Source: Chitinophagaceae bacterium (GTDB lineage Bacteria > Bacteroidota > Bacteroidia > Cytophagales > Cytophagaceae). From it: DNA of 64,000 nt. The position numbers and the translations under genes are program-made. Location: positions 1 to 64,000 of the forward strand of contig JAQBNU010000098.1 in assembly GCA_028288365.1 (NCBI GenBank), read 5' to 3'. Positions 15,718-24,428 of this stretch are shown in pieces. Every line of letters starts with the position of its first letter. Positions within the stretch are counted from its first letter, which is position 1. A model generated the notes under the pieces. It was given only the letters and a program-made list of their open reading frames with translations, had not been told where the DNA came from and searched no databases.

Positions 15718-15807
15718 ATATCCTAATTTTGTATAAATTTGGAAATATTTAACAATCTAAAACTATTTGTCAATATATCCTAATTTCCTATAAGTTTGGA
15801 AATATTT
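15718..15807. promoter_or_regulatory. Two 33-bp direct repeats upstream of the fic gene
   Basis: Copies at 15718-15750 and 15775-15807 begin ATATCCTAATTT and end TTTGGAAATATTT, with four to five differences between them. They start 9 bp upstream of the fic ATG and are 57 bp apart. They could be binding sites for the Fic protein's own winged helix. Each copy also holds a rightward TAnnTTTG match (TAAATTTG at 15734, TAAGTTTG at 15791). Confidence 0.55.
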
Positions 15808-15917
15808 GTAGATTTATCAATTTAAAGGCACTGATAATCAGTATTTATTCTCAAATAGGCGGGGTGTCAATAATATCAGGAAACAGGTTCGGCTAGTTAT
15901 AACTTTGCTCTATTATG

Positions 15918-15953
15918 AAAAAAGCTGCCCTTTATTCAAGAGCAGCTTTTTTT
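15918..15953. terminator. Bidirectional intrinsic terminator after nrdA
   Basis: Hairpin arms AAAAAAGCTGC and GCAGCTTTTTT flank a 13-base loop, giving a U-tract in either direction. It lies 25 bp beyond the nrdA stop codon on its transcribed side. Confidence 0.88.
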
Positions 15954-15977
15954 GTAAAACTATAGAACGCTTAATGC

Positions 15978-18377
15978 TTATCCGCTACAAGACTCACAGT
16001 TTTCCGGGTTGTCCAGAGAACAAGCCAGGTCATCGAGTTTTTGTTGGATGGTTGATGCTTCGTTGGCAGCAGCAGTAGCGGCAAGGCCGTTGGCTGATCC
16101 GTCTGTAGCTTGTTCTTTGTCGACCGTGAACTTGATCGCATCAGCAGCAGGCTTAGAACGCAAGTAGTACATACCCGTTTTCAATCCTTTCTTCCAGGCG
16201 TAGAAGTGCATCGAAGTCAACTTACCGAAGTTCGGCTGGTCGATGAATACGTTTAAGCTTTGGCTCTGACAGATGTAAGCGCCACGATCGGCAGCCATAT
16301 CGATCAATGTTTTTTGTTTCAGTTCCCAAACTGTTTTGTACAGTTCTTTGATGTTGCCAGGAATCTCGTTGATGTTTTGTACCGAACCGTTTTGTTCGAT
16401 CAGACGTTGCTTCATCTTGTCGTTCCACAAGCCCAGCTTGATCAAATCTTTCAACAAGTGTTTGTTCACGATGGCAAATTCACCTGACAATACACGACGG
16501 CTGTAAATGTTAGAAGTATAAGGTTCGAAACATTCGTTGTTACCCAGGATCTGAGAAGTAGAAGCAGTAGGCATTGGAGCTACCAATAGAGAGTTTCTCA
16601 CGCCGTGTTTCTTCACTTCTTTTTTCAAGGCTTCCCAATTGTATCGGCCTGACTCTGGAGTGACACCCCACATGTCGAATTGGAAAATACCTTTTGATAC
16701 AGGAGAACCTTTAAAGGTTTCGTAAGCACCGAGTTTTTTCGCCAGGTCCATAGAAGCCGTCATGGCTGCATAGTAAATGGTTTCGAAAATGTCTTTGTTC
16801 ATGCCAGCCGCTTCCGGAGAATCAAACGGCATACGCATCAGGATGAACGCATCCGCTAAGCCCTGCACACCCAATCCGATCGGACGGTGACGCATGTTCG
16901 AGCGACGCGCTTCTTCTACCGGGTAGTAGTTGATGTCGATGATCTTGTTTAAGTTTTTCGTTGCTACATACGTAACATCGTATAATTTCTGGTGATCGAA
17001 TACACCGTTGATGACAAACTTAGGCAAAGCCAATGAAGCCAGGTTACATACCGCTACTTCATCCGGAGAAGTAAACTCCAGGATCTCTGTACACAAGTTC
17101 GACGACTTGATGGTACCTAGATTTTTCTGGTTGGATTTGCGGTTGCAATGATCCTTGTACAACATGTACGGATTGCCTGTTTCTACTTGTGCCTCAAGGA
17201 TCGCAAACCAAAGCTCCTGTGCCTTGATGGTCTTGCGTGCTTTTCCTTCGCGTTCGTATTTTTCATACAGGTTTTCAAAATCTTTACCGTAGGTATCGGC
17301 AAGTCCCGGAGATTCGTGTGGACAGAACAATGACCAGTCGCCGTTGTCTTCTACACGCTTCATGAACAAGTCATTTACCCAAAGGGCATAGAACAAGTCA
17401 CGCGCACGCATCTCTTCTTTACCATGGTTCTTTTTCAGGTCCAGGAATTCGAAGATGTCCGCATGCCATGCTTCTAAGTAAATAGCAAATGCACCTTTAC
17501 GCTTGCCACCGCCTTGATCCACGTAGCGCGCGGTGTCGTTGAATACGCGTAGCATCGGGATGATACCGTTAGATGTACCATTGGTACCTTTGATGTAAGA
17601 ACCCGTTGCACGGATGTTGTGTATGCTCAAACCAATACCGCCGGCAGACTGAGAGATCTTGGCGCATTGTTGTAACGTTTCGTAGATACCACTGATGCTG
17701 TCGTCCTTCATTGTCAACAGGAAGCAAGATGACAATTGAGGCTTAGGCGTACCAGCGTTGAATAGCGTGGGAGTAGCGTGTGTAAACCATTTTTCAGAGA
17801 GCAAATGATAAGTTTCAACAGCTGCTTCGATGTCGTCGGAGTGAATACCGCAAGCTACACGCATCAACATGTGCTGAGGTCTTTCCGCAATTTTACCGTC
17901 GAGTTTCAACAGGTAAGATTTCTCCAGGGTTTTGAAACCGAAGTAATCGTAACCATAGTCGCGGTCATAGATGATCGTAGAATCCAATTGAGCCGCATGA
18001 TTGCGGATGAATTCATACGTTTCACCAGAAAGCAAAGGAGCATTCTCTCCGGTTTTAGAATCAATGTATGTATACAGTCTTTTCATGGTATTTGAAAAAG
18101 ACTTACTGGTTTTCTTGTGTAGGTTAGACACCGCGATACGTGCCGCAAGGGTAGCGTAGTCCGGGTGTTTGGTGGTGAATGAAGCTGCCGTTTCCGCTGC
18201 CAAATGGTCCAGCTCTTCGGTGGTTACTCCATCGTACAAACCGTCGATCACGCGCTGCGCAACGATGATCGGGTTGATGAAGTTCAGGTCCAAGCCATAG
18301 CAAAGCCTCTCAATGCGTGCTGTGATCTTGTCGAATTTTACAGATTCGCGTCTGCCGTCTCGTTTAAGTACTAACAT
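15978..18377 (-). CDS. nrdA: Ribonucleoside-diphosphate reductase alpha subunit, class Ia
   Basis: 799 residues. The N-terminal ATP-cone ([18 protein letters not shown] to about residue 95) is the allosteric activity site. The catalytic barrel follows with the thiyl/redox cysteines visible in SSCFLL and CTEI, the C-N-L-A-S-L block, and the active-site [16 protein letters not shown] loop. The tail ends CESCSG, the CxxC pair that shuttles electrons from thioredoxin. The enzyme reduces ribonucleoside diphosphates to deoxyribonucleotides with NrdB, whose gene lies 55 bp upstream in the same direction. Length and motifs are normal. Confidence 0.98.
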   Translation of the reverse strand: MLVLKRDGRRESVKFDKITARIERLCYGLDLNFINPIIVAQRVIDGLYDGVTTEELDHLAAETAASFTTKHPDYATLAARIAVSNLHKKTSKSFSNTMKRLYTYIDSKTGENAPLLSGETYEFIRNHAAQLDSTIIYDRDYGYDYFGFKTLEKSYLLKLDGKIAERPQHMLMRVACGIHSDDIEAAVETYHLLSEKWFTHATPTLFNAGTPKPQLSSCFLLTMKDDSISGIYETLQQCAKISQSAGGIGLSIHNIRATGSYIKGTNGTSNGIIPMLRVFNDTARYVDQGGGKRKGAFAIYLEAWHADIFEFLDLKKNHGKEEMRARDLFYALWVNDLFMKRVEDNGDWSLFCPHESPGLADTYGKDFENLYEKYEREGKARKTIKAQELWFAILEAQVETGNPYMLYKDHCNRKSNQKNLGTIKSSNLCTEILEFTSPDEVAVCNLASLALPKFVINGVFDHQKLYDVTYVATKNLNKIIDINYYPVEEARRSNMRHRPIGLGVQGLADAFILMRMPFDSPEAAGMNKDIFETIYYAAMTASMDLAKKLGAYETFKGSPVSKGIFQFDMWGVTPESGRYNWEALKKEVKKHGVRNSLLVAPMPTASTSQILGNNECFEPYTSNIYSRRVLSGEFAIVNKHLLKDLIKLGLWNDKMKQRLIEQNGSVQNINEIPGNIKELYKTVWELKQKTLIDMAADRGAYICQSQSLNVFIDQPNFGKLTSMHFYAWKKGLKTGMYYLRSKPAADAIKFTVDKEQATDGSANGLAATAAANEASTIQQKLDDLACSLDNPENCESCSG

Positions 18378-18432
18378 AATTTTTGCTCCCTTTTTTGATT
18401 AAAGTATTCTTTCCCTTATTAATGAACGATCT

Positions 18433-19419
18433 CTAAAAATCTTCGTCCAGACTAAATTTGTTTGATGCTTTGTCGGTCATGACACCGGCCTTCTGGTATT
18501 CCGACACTCTTTTTTCAAAGAAGTTGGTTTTGCCTTGCAGAGAAATCATTTCCATGAAATCAAATGGGTTGGTGGCATTGTAATGCTTAGGGCAACCCAG
18601 CGCTAACAGTAGGCGGTCGGCAACAAACTCAATGTATTGAGACATTAACTTTGAGTTCATACCGATCAAGTCAACAGGTAATGCGTCTACCACGAACTCT
18701 TGTTCGATCTTAACGGCATCAGCAATGATTTCCAAAACTTTTTCCTGAGGTAATTTATTTTCGATGTATTGAGTGTACAATAAGCAAGCGAAGTCACAGT
18801 GCAATCCTTCGTCTCTTGAGATGAGTTCGTTGGAGAAACTAAGACCTGGCATCAAACCTCTTTTCTTCAACCAGAAGATCGAGCAGAAGCTACCAGAGAA
18901 GAAGATTCCTTCGATGGCGGCAAAAGCAATGAGGCGCTCGATGAAGTTACCGTTGGTGATCCAACGCATGGCCCAGTCGGCTTTGGTTTTTACGCAAGGC
19001 ACAGTTTCCAGTGCATTGAACAAATGGTCCTTTTCGGCCGGGTCTTTTACGTACGTGTCGATGAGCAGGGAATAGGTCTCCGAGTGGATGTTCTCCATCA
19101 TGATCTGGAACCCATAAAAGCATTTCGCTTCTGGATACTGTACTTCTTCCAGAAAGCCTGTTGCCAGGTTTTCGTTGACGATGCCATCACTGGCAGCAAA
19201 GAAGGCCAGCACGTGGCTTACAAAGTGTCTTTCGCCGTCGTTGAGCTTGGCCCAGTCAGATAAGTCCTGAGAAAGGTCAATTTCTTCAGCCGTCCAGAAG
19301 CTTGCTTCTGCCTGCTTGTACATCTGCCAAATATCAGAATATTTGATAGGGAATAGTACAAACCGGTTTTTGTTTTCGGCTAGTAAAGGCTCGTTAAGAT
19401 GGTCGTTTTTTGCACTCAT
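18433..19419 (-). CDS. nrdB: Ribonucleoside-diphosphate reductase beta subunit, class Ia
   Basis: 328 residues. Ferritin-like helical fold with the di-iron ligands visible in order: Asp in EIDLSQD, Glu and His in [12 protein letters not shown], Glu in AAIEGIFF, and Glu/His in [10 protein letters not shown]. The Tyr in HSETY is at the stable-radical position, indicating a tyrosyl-radical (Ia-type) enzyme. It supplies the radical to NrdA. Gene order is nrdB then nrdA with a 55-bp gap, a likely operon ending at the terminator near 15935. The long upstream region carries inverted repeats described separately. Confidence 0.98.
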   Translation of the reverse strand: MSAKNDHLNEPLLAENKNRFVLFPIKYSDIWQMYKQAEASFWTAEEIDLSQDLSDWAKLNDGERHFVSHVLAFFAASDGIVNENLATGFLEEVQYPEAKCFYGFQIMMENIHSETYSLLIDTYVKDPAEKDHLFNALETVPCVKTKADWAMRWITNGNFIERLIAFAAIEGIFFSGSFCSIFWLKKRGLMPGLSFSNELISRDEGLHCDFACLLYTQYIENKLPQEKVLEIIADAVKIEQEFVVDALPVDLIGMNSKLMSQYIEFVADRLLLALGCPKHYNATNPFDFMEMISLQGKTNFFEKRVSEYQKAGVMTDKASNKFSLDEDF

Positions 19420-19452
19420 TTTATGAATAATAAGATCGTTTTTATTTTTTGG

Positions 19453-19539
19453 AATTCCTATTCAAAGGCAACAATTAATACCCTTCAAAAGTTTATCTGG
19501 TTGTGGATAGGAATTTTTTCAGGGAGTCTCTTTCCCCTG
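19453..19539 (-). promoter_or_regulatory. Possible structured leader of nrdB
   Basis: The 418-bp gap between nrdB and rplU holds a 9-bp perfect inverted repeat (AATTCCTAT at 19453-19461, ATAGGAATT at 19507-19515), extended by two more pairs after one mismatch, and next to it a small CAGGG/CCCTG hairpin (19520-19539). Both would be in the nrdB leader. A perfect NrdR box (ACAC-x-ATAT-type palindrome) is not present; only a half-like ACACAAATATGAT appears at 19541. I see nothing else of note in 19562-19768. Confidence 0.35.
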
Positions 19540-19768
19540 AACACAAATATGATAAAATCGGCTCCGTTTGTCAATGTAAGAAATGGGATCAAAAAGCATC
19601 TAAGGGCATTTGTTTAATTGGCTTTAAAGCATCTATTTTACAGAAAGATAGACACACCTTTTTTAAGTAAAGCTTGTGCGAATTTGAATCGTTTTGGAGG
19701 TTTGTTAAATCTTTGAAACTTTTCCACAGGACTTATTTCCCCACGAGTGGAGATATTCTCAGGAATTA

Positions 19769-19800
19769 CTTGCTTTATTAGAAATTGTGTGATATGTTTG
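19769..19800 (+). promoter_or_regulatory. Probable promoter of rplU-rpmA
   Basis: TATGTTTG at 19793-19800 matches the Bacteroidota -7 consensus exactly; CTTG 20 bases upstream (19769-19772) serves as a -33-like element. Transcription would start near 19806, giving a leader of about 30 bases. Confidence 0.6.
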
Positions 19801-19837
19801 CAGTCCTTTTCCGAAAAAAATTAACAGGAATAATACC

Positions 19838-20149
19838 ATGTACGCAATTGTAGATATCGCCGGTAAACAACACAAAGTGGAAGCTGGCAAATTCATTTAT
19901 ACCAACAGACTGGAGGGCGCAGAAGGTGCTGCCATCAGTTTTGACCAGGTTCTTTTGGTAAGTAACGGAGGATCGGTAGTAGTTGGAGCTCCTGTAGTAG
20001 CAGGTGCATCAGTTTCTGGCAAGATCGTTAATCACCTGAAAGACGATAAAGTTCTTATCTTCAAAAAGAAAAGAAGAAAAGGATACAGAAAATTCCAAGG
20101 ACACAGACAGTGTTTAAGTAAGGTTTTAATCGAAACTATTGTAAATTAA
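19838..20149 (+). CDS. rplU: 50S ribosomal protein L21
   Basis: 103 residues. The sequence opens [19 protein letters not shown], the classic bL21 start, and ends with the basic [16 protein letters not shown] segment that contacts 23S rRNA. Length is normal. It is followed after 7 bp by rpmA in the order conserved across bacteria, and a good promoter lies 38 bp upstream. Confidence 0.98.
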   Translation: MYAIVDIAGKQHKVEAGKFIYTNRLEGAEGAAISFDQVLLVSNGGSVVVGAPVVAGASVSGKIVNHLKDDKVLIFKKKRRKGYRKFQGHRQCLSKVLIETIVN

Positions 20150-20156
20150 TTATACT

Positions 20157-20417
20157 ATGGCTCACAAAAAAGGTGCGGGTAGTTCCAAAAACGGTCGCGA
20201 ATCACATAGCAAACGCCTGGGCGTTAAAGTATACGGTGGTCAATCTGCACAAGCAGGCAGCATCATTGTAAGACAAAGAGGTACAAAACATCATCCTGGT
20301 AAAAATGTAGGTATCGGAAGAGACCATACATTGTTTGCTTTGATCAATGGTAAAGTAGTTTTCAAAAAAGGAGTGAAAGATCGTTCATACGTATCGATCG
20401 AGCCTTTGGAAGCATAA
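20157..20417 (+). CDS. rpmA: 50S ribosomal protein L27
   Basis: 86 residues beginning [20 protein letters not shown], typical of bL27, whose flexible N-terminus reaches the peptidyl transferase centre. The [15 protein letters not shown] and GRDHTLFA blocks are intact. There is no N-terminal cleavable extension of the Firmicutes type. It is co-transcribed with rplU and ends at a terminator 29 bp later. Confidence 0.98.
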   Translation: MAHKKGAGSSKNGRESHSKRLGVKVYGGQSAQAGSIIVRQRGTKHHPGKNVGIGRDHTLFALINGKVVFKKGVKDRSYVSIEPLEA

Positions 20418-20445
20418 TAGCTTCTCCTTTATAATAAATATTGAG

Positions 20446-20477
20446 GAAGTCCTGAACATCGTTCTGGACTTTTTCTT
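20446..20477 (+). terminator. Intrinsic terminator after rpmA
   Basis: Arms AGTCCTGAAC and GTTCTGGACT (one mismatch) around a three-base loop are followed by TTTTTCTTTTT. It closes the rplU-rpmA unit. Confidence 0.75.
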
Positions 20478-20482
20478 TTTGT

Positions 20483-20644
20483 ATAGTGGTTAGTGGACAG
20501 TTGTCAGTGATCAGTATTCGAAAACTTAAAGATTGAGGGATTAAGCTCATTTTGACCATCATAAAAAAGGCAGTGCATTTACACACTGCCTTTTTTATGA
20601 TGGTACTTCTAGCTGATCACTGACAACTGTCCACTGATCACTAT
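20483..20644. repeat. Dispersed TGATCACTGACAAC element, copy 3, full inverted form with internal terminator hairpin
   Basis: Outer arms of 23 exact bases (AGTGGACAGTTGTCAGTGAT... at 20492-20514 against 20613-20635) extend, after three mismatches, by 6 more pairs to 20483 and 20644. Inside sits a second, 21-bp perfect hairpin (20555-20575 with 20584-20604) containing AAAAAAGGCAGTG and CACTGCCTTTTTT, itself terminator-like in both directions. The right end lies 3 bp from the rhomboid stop. The nested symmetry resembles a small non-coding insertion (MITE-like) or a strong two-way terminator. Confidence 0.75.
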
Positions 20645-20647
20645 TTT

Positions 20648-21250
20648 TTAAATCCTCCAACTCAACAACTGCTCAAAAAACGTGAAGAGTGTGGTGGGAT
20701 ACAGAATCAGTATATAGACCATGCCTACCAATGCACCATAGAAGTGAGCACTGTGGTTGACGTTGTCTCCCGATTGTCCTTTGCCTTGATAATAAGAGTA
20801 CAGTAGAAACAATGCTCCGAACACAAACGCCGGCATAGGAATAAAGAAGACACTGATGGTGCTGATAGGTTCGATCATGATGAAGGCGAACATCACCGCT
20901 GCTACTCCTCCCGATGCACCGAGCGAGCGGTAACCCGGATCGTGGCGATGTTTGGAGAAGGAAGGGAAGTCGGAAAGGATAATGCCCAGAAATAAAATAG
21001 CCACCAGATGAAATCCGCCCATGTAACTTTCAATGTAGTTGGCCGCAAAGAAAAACGTAAACATGTTAAAGAACCAGTGAATGAAATTCGCATGGATCAA
21101 ACCGGATGTCAAAAAGCGATAATACTCTTTGTGTTTTTCCATGCGGTAAGGATTGAGAATCCATGCATCGTAAAACTTACGGTTGTTCAAGGCAATGAAC
21201 GTGGCTACGCTCATGACGCCTATTAGAATAAAGGTCATGGAAACGGGCAT
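20648..21250 (-). CDS. Rhomboid-family intramembrane serine protease
   Basis: 200 residues, about six membrane helices. Catalytic Ser113 lies in GASGG (111-115) and His169 in NHSAHFYGALVG, with the upstream HANFIHWFFNM block (53-63) supplying the conserved His/Asn region. These are the hallmarks of an active rhomboid, which cuts single-pass proteins within the membrane. The substrate is unknown. It is the last gene of a tight leftward run: the polyprenyl synthase stop is 4 bp upstream. ATG 21250 gives a normal N-terminus; Met5 is an alternative. Confidence 0.92.
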   Translation of the reverse strand: MPVSMTFILIGVMSVATFIALNNRKFYDAWILNPYRMEKHKEYYRFLTSGLIHANFIHWFFNMFTFFFAANYIESYMGGFHLVAILFLGIILSDFPSFSKHRHDPGYRSLGASGGVAAVMFAFIMIEPISTISVFFIPMPAFVFGALFLLYSYYQGKGQSGDNVNHSAHFYGALVGMVYILILYPTTLFTFFEQLLSWRI

Positions 21251-21254
21251 AGAA

Positions 21255-22226
21255 TTAGCTTTCGCGCTCGATTAATTGTGTGATAAATTGTTTCAACTGT
21301 CCGCGTCTGAAGATCGAACCTTTTACTTTGCTCAGGCTTTCCAGCCCGCTGTTGAAGTAATGTTGTATGCGCTCGTTGGCTTCATCAGCCACACCCAATT
21401 TCGTATAAAGATTGGTGATGCCGCTGATTTTTTTGGTCGCATCTTTTTCATTCAATAGTTTATTCAACTCCTGTCCTTCTTTATCCTTAGCCAATTCTAT
21501 GGCGCGGATCAACAGGAATGTTTTTTTATTGCTGTGAATATCTCCGCCTACTTTTTTACCAAACTTTGCAGGATCTCCAAACGTGTCCAACAGGTCGTCT
21601 TTCAGTTGAAAGCCGAGACCAATATCAACTCCTGCCTGGTAAAGATTGGCCGCATCTTTTTTACCTGCTCCACCCAATATACCGCCTAACTGCATGCTGA
21701 AGCCCAGCAATACCGCTGTCTTCAGACGAATCATTTCAATGTACTCGTCTACTGTTACATCGTTGCGGTTTTCGAAAATCATGTCCAGTTGTTGTCCCTC
21801 GCATACCTGTGTGGCACATTGGTTAAACAAGGTGATGACTTCTTTCAATACTTCCGGCTCCAATTCCAACAACAAGTCGTAGGCTTTCACCAGCATTACA
21901 TCTCCTGATAAGATGGCGGTGTTGGGATTCCATTTTTCATGTACCGTCGCTTGTCCCCTGCGAAGCGGTGCCTGGTCCATGATGTCGTCGTGCATCAGCG
22001 TGAAGTTGTGAAACACTTCCAATGATAAAGAAGGCTTGATGGCTTTTTCGTAATCTTCCTTGAATATCAAATAGCTGAGCACCGATACCAGTGGCCTCAT
22101 GCGCTTGCCGCCCAGAGCCAGCATGTAGTCAATGGGCTCGTACAATTCTTTGGGCTTGTTGCCGAAAGAAGTTTTGCTCAAGGTTTGATTGATTTTTTTG
22201 ACGATATTCTCTGTATTGGCAAGCAT
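21255..22226 (-). CDS. Polyprenyl diphosphate synthase (trans-isoprenyl, GGPP/octaprenyl type)
   Basis: 323 residues. Conserved GGKRMRP (39-45), the first aspartate-rich motif DDIMD (80-84) followed by RRG, and the second motif in GLGFQLKDDLLD bind Mg2+-diphosphate. The family condenses isopentenyl diphosphate with an allylic diphosphate to make farnesyl, geranylgeranyl or longer chains for quinones and cell-wall carrier lipid. The residues before DDIMD (FTLMH) do not settle chain length. It follows rnr after 3 bp and precedes the rhomboid gene by 4 bp, so is translated from one operon mRNA. Confidence 0.94.
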   Translation of the reverse strand: MLANTENIVKKINQTLSKTSFGNKPKELYEPIDYMLALGGKRMRPLVSVLSYLIFKEDYEKAIKPSLSLEVFHNFTLMHDDIMDQAPLRRGQATVHEKWNPNTAILSGDVMLVKAYDLLLELEPEVLKEVITLFNQCATQVCEGQQLDMIFENRNDVTVDEYIEMIRLKTAVLLGFSMQLGGILGGAGKKDAANLYQAGVDIGLGFQLKDDLLDTFGDPAKFGKKVGGDIHSNKKTFLLIRAIELAKDKEGQELNKLLNEKDATKKISGITNLYTKLGVADEANERIQHYFNSGLESLSKVKGSIFRRGQLKQFITQLIERES

Positions 22227-22229
22227 AGT

Positions 22230-24428
22230 TTACAGCGTAGCTAATTCTAAGTCTATGGTTCTTTTTTCTAAATCTGTTTTCTTTACTTTCACCAGTACCT
22301 TATCTCCAAGGGTATAGAATTTTTTCTTTCCCTTACCTACCAAACGATAGTTGTCCGGATCAAACACATAGTAGTCGTCGGTCATATCGCTGATGCGTAC
22401 CATGCCTTCGCACTTGTTGCTGATGATTTCCACAAAGATACCAAAGTCTGTAACTCCTGAAATCATTCCTTCAAAAGTATCGCCTTCTTTGGCCAGGATA
22501 GACATGTATTCTACTTGTTTGTATTTGATGGAAGAGCGTTCTGCTTCGGATGCTTTCTTCTCCATGTCGGAAGAGTGCTGGCATTGTTCTTCCAACATTT
22601 TCTTATCGACAGGTTTGCCTTGGTCCAGGTAATGCTGCAGCAAGCGATGCACCATCATGTCGGGATAACGACGGATCGGTGAAGTGAAGTGTGTATAGTG
22701 TTTGAAGGCCAGACCAAAGTGCGGTTCTGCTTCTGTGGTGTAAATTGCTTTAGCCATGGTGCGTATGGCTAAACTTTGCAACACGTTTTGTTCAGGTTTG
22801 CCTTCTACGTCTAACGATAATTTATTGAGTGCCGTAGAAATTTTCCCTTCGTCTTCCAGGCGCACCTCGTAACCGAATTTTTTAGCGAAGACAGCCAATG
22901 CGGCCAACTTTTCTGAATTAGGATTATCATGGACACGATACACCATGGTGTTTTTTTCTGCAGGACCTTTGCGTTGTTTGTAGACAAACTCGGCTACTTT
23001 TTTATTGGCCAACAACATGAAGTCTTCAATGAGTTTGTGTGCGTCTTTACGCACTTTGTTGACCACTTCCAGCGGCACGCCTTTCTCATCGAGTTTGAAT
23101 TTTACTTCTACACTTTCAAAACTAATGGATCCTTTTCTGAAACGTTCTTCACGTAATTTGTAAGCAATTTTATTCATCAACAAAATTTCTTTGTCGTAAT
23201 CGCCTTTGCCGTTTTCAATGACTTCCTGTACTTCTTCGTAAGTGAAGCGTCTGTCAGAATGGATGATCGTCCTACCGAACCATTCGTCGTGCAACTTTCC
23301 TTCTTCGTCTATTTTAAATACCGCAGAGAATGTCAGCTTGTCTTCGTTGGGACGTAGCGAACATAATCCGTTGGATAACTTTTCGGGTAACATCGGAACC
23401 ACACGATCCACAAGGTATACAGAAGTAGCACGCTGACTGGCTTCTTTTTCCAGGACGGAATTCATGCGCACATAATGTGTGACATCGGCGATGTGTACAC
23501 CGATTTCCCATAAGCCATCTTCCAAAGGGCGAATAGAAAGTGCATCGTCAAAATCTTTCGCATCGAATGGATCGATGGTGAACGTCGTGATGTTTCTGAA
23601 ATCTCTTCTGCGTTTGATTTCTTCAGGAGTGATGACATCGGAAATATTTTCTGCGTCTCTGATTACCGATTCTGAAAATTCGTAAGGCAAACCATATTCT
23701 TCGAGGATCGAATGAATCTCTGCATCGTTAGTACCTGCTTTACCTAAATTTTTGATGACTTTACCGACAGGACTTTTTGCTCTGCCCGGCCATTCGATTA
23801 TTTTTACGACAACCTTGTCGCCTGATTCAGCTTTGTTTACTAATTCAGCCGGAACAAAAATGTCCACGTGCATTTTCTTGCTATCGGGTCTGACAAAAGA
23901 AAAGCGATTGGAAATTTCAATCTTGCCGACAAACTCGTCGCGTTTGCGTTCGATGACTTTAGTGATTTCTCCTTCCGGTCCTTTGTTGGGATTGTTGACG
24001 GAGTTTTCATAGACCATCACTTCTACGGTATCACCATCCAATGCATTTTGCATTTTCATGCTGGATACCCAGATGTCTTTGTCGCTGCCTTCTGTGATGA
24101 CATAAGCATAACGCGCGTTGACAAAGTCTACGCGGCCTGTCATGAGTTCACCTCTCATTTTCTGACCGGCCACTTTAAGTTGCCCTGTTTTGCTTTTGAT
24201 TATTTTTCCGGTTTTGATCAGGAGAAAAACCATGTCTTTAAAAGCTTCCTGGTCCTGATTTTTTCGGATGTTGAATTCTCGTATTAAGTCTGAAATTTTC
24301 GGTTTGTGTTCCGATCTCTTTTCTATAAAACGGATGACCTGTTCTGGTTCCGGTATGTCGCTATTCTGCTTGGATGTAGAAGGGGTGTCTTTACTTGTGC
24401 TTGGTTTTCTATTTTCTTTTTTTCTCAT
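22230..24428 (-). CDS. rnr: Ribonuclease R
   Basis: 732 residues. Order: lysine/serine-rich N-terminal tail, winged-helix/OB cold-shock domains, the RNB catalytic domain with its acidic cluster TIDPFDAKDFDDALSI (Asp residues binding Mg2+), and a C-terminal S1 domain (GMISGVTDFGIFVEI). The enzyme degrades structured RNA 3'-5' processively. Its start overlaps the stop of the upstream ABC gene by 4 bp (ATGA), implying translational coupling. Length is typical for Bacteroidota RNase R. Confidence 0.97.
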   Translation of the reverse strand: MRKKENRKPSTSKDTPSTSKQNSDIPEPEQVIRFIEKRSEHKPKISDLIREFNIRKNQDQEAFKDMVFLLIKTGKIIKSKTGQLKVAGQKMRGELMTGRVDFVNARYAYVITEGSDKDIWVSSMKMQNALDGDTVEVMVYENSVNNPNKGPEGEITKVIERKRDEFVGKIEISNRFSFVRPDSKKMHVDIFVPAELVNKAESGDKVVVKIIEWPGRAKSPVGKVIKNLGKAGTNDAEIHSILEEYGLPYEFSESVIRDAENISDVITPEEIKRRRDFRNITTFTIDPFDAKDFDDALSIRPLEDGLWEIGVHIADVTHYVRMNSVLEKEASQRATSVYLVDRVVPMLPEKLSNGLCSLRPNEDKLTFSAVFKIDEEGKLHDEWFGRTIIHSDRRFTYEEVQEVIENGKGDYDKEILLMNKIAYKLREERFRKGSISFESVEVKFKLDEKGVPLEVVNKVRKDAHKLIEDFMLLANKKVAEFVYKQRKGPAEKNTMVYRVHDNPNSEKLAALAVFAKKFGYEVRLEDEGKISTALNKLSLDVEGKPEQNVLQSLAIRTMAKAIYTTEAEPHFGLAFKHYTHFTSPIRRYPDMMVHRLLQHYLDQGKPVDKKMLEEQCQHSSDMEKKASEAERSSIKYKQVEYMSILAKEGDTFEGMISGVTDFGIFVEIISNKCEGMVRISDMTDDYYVFDPDNYRLVGKGKKKFYTLGDKVLVKVKKTDLEKRTIDLELATL

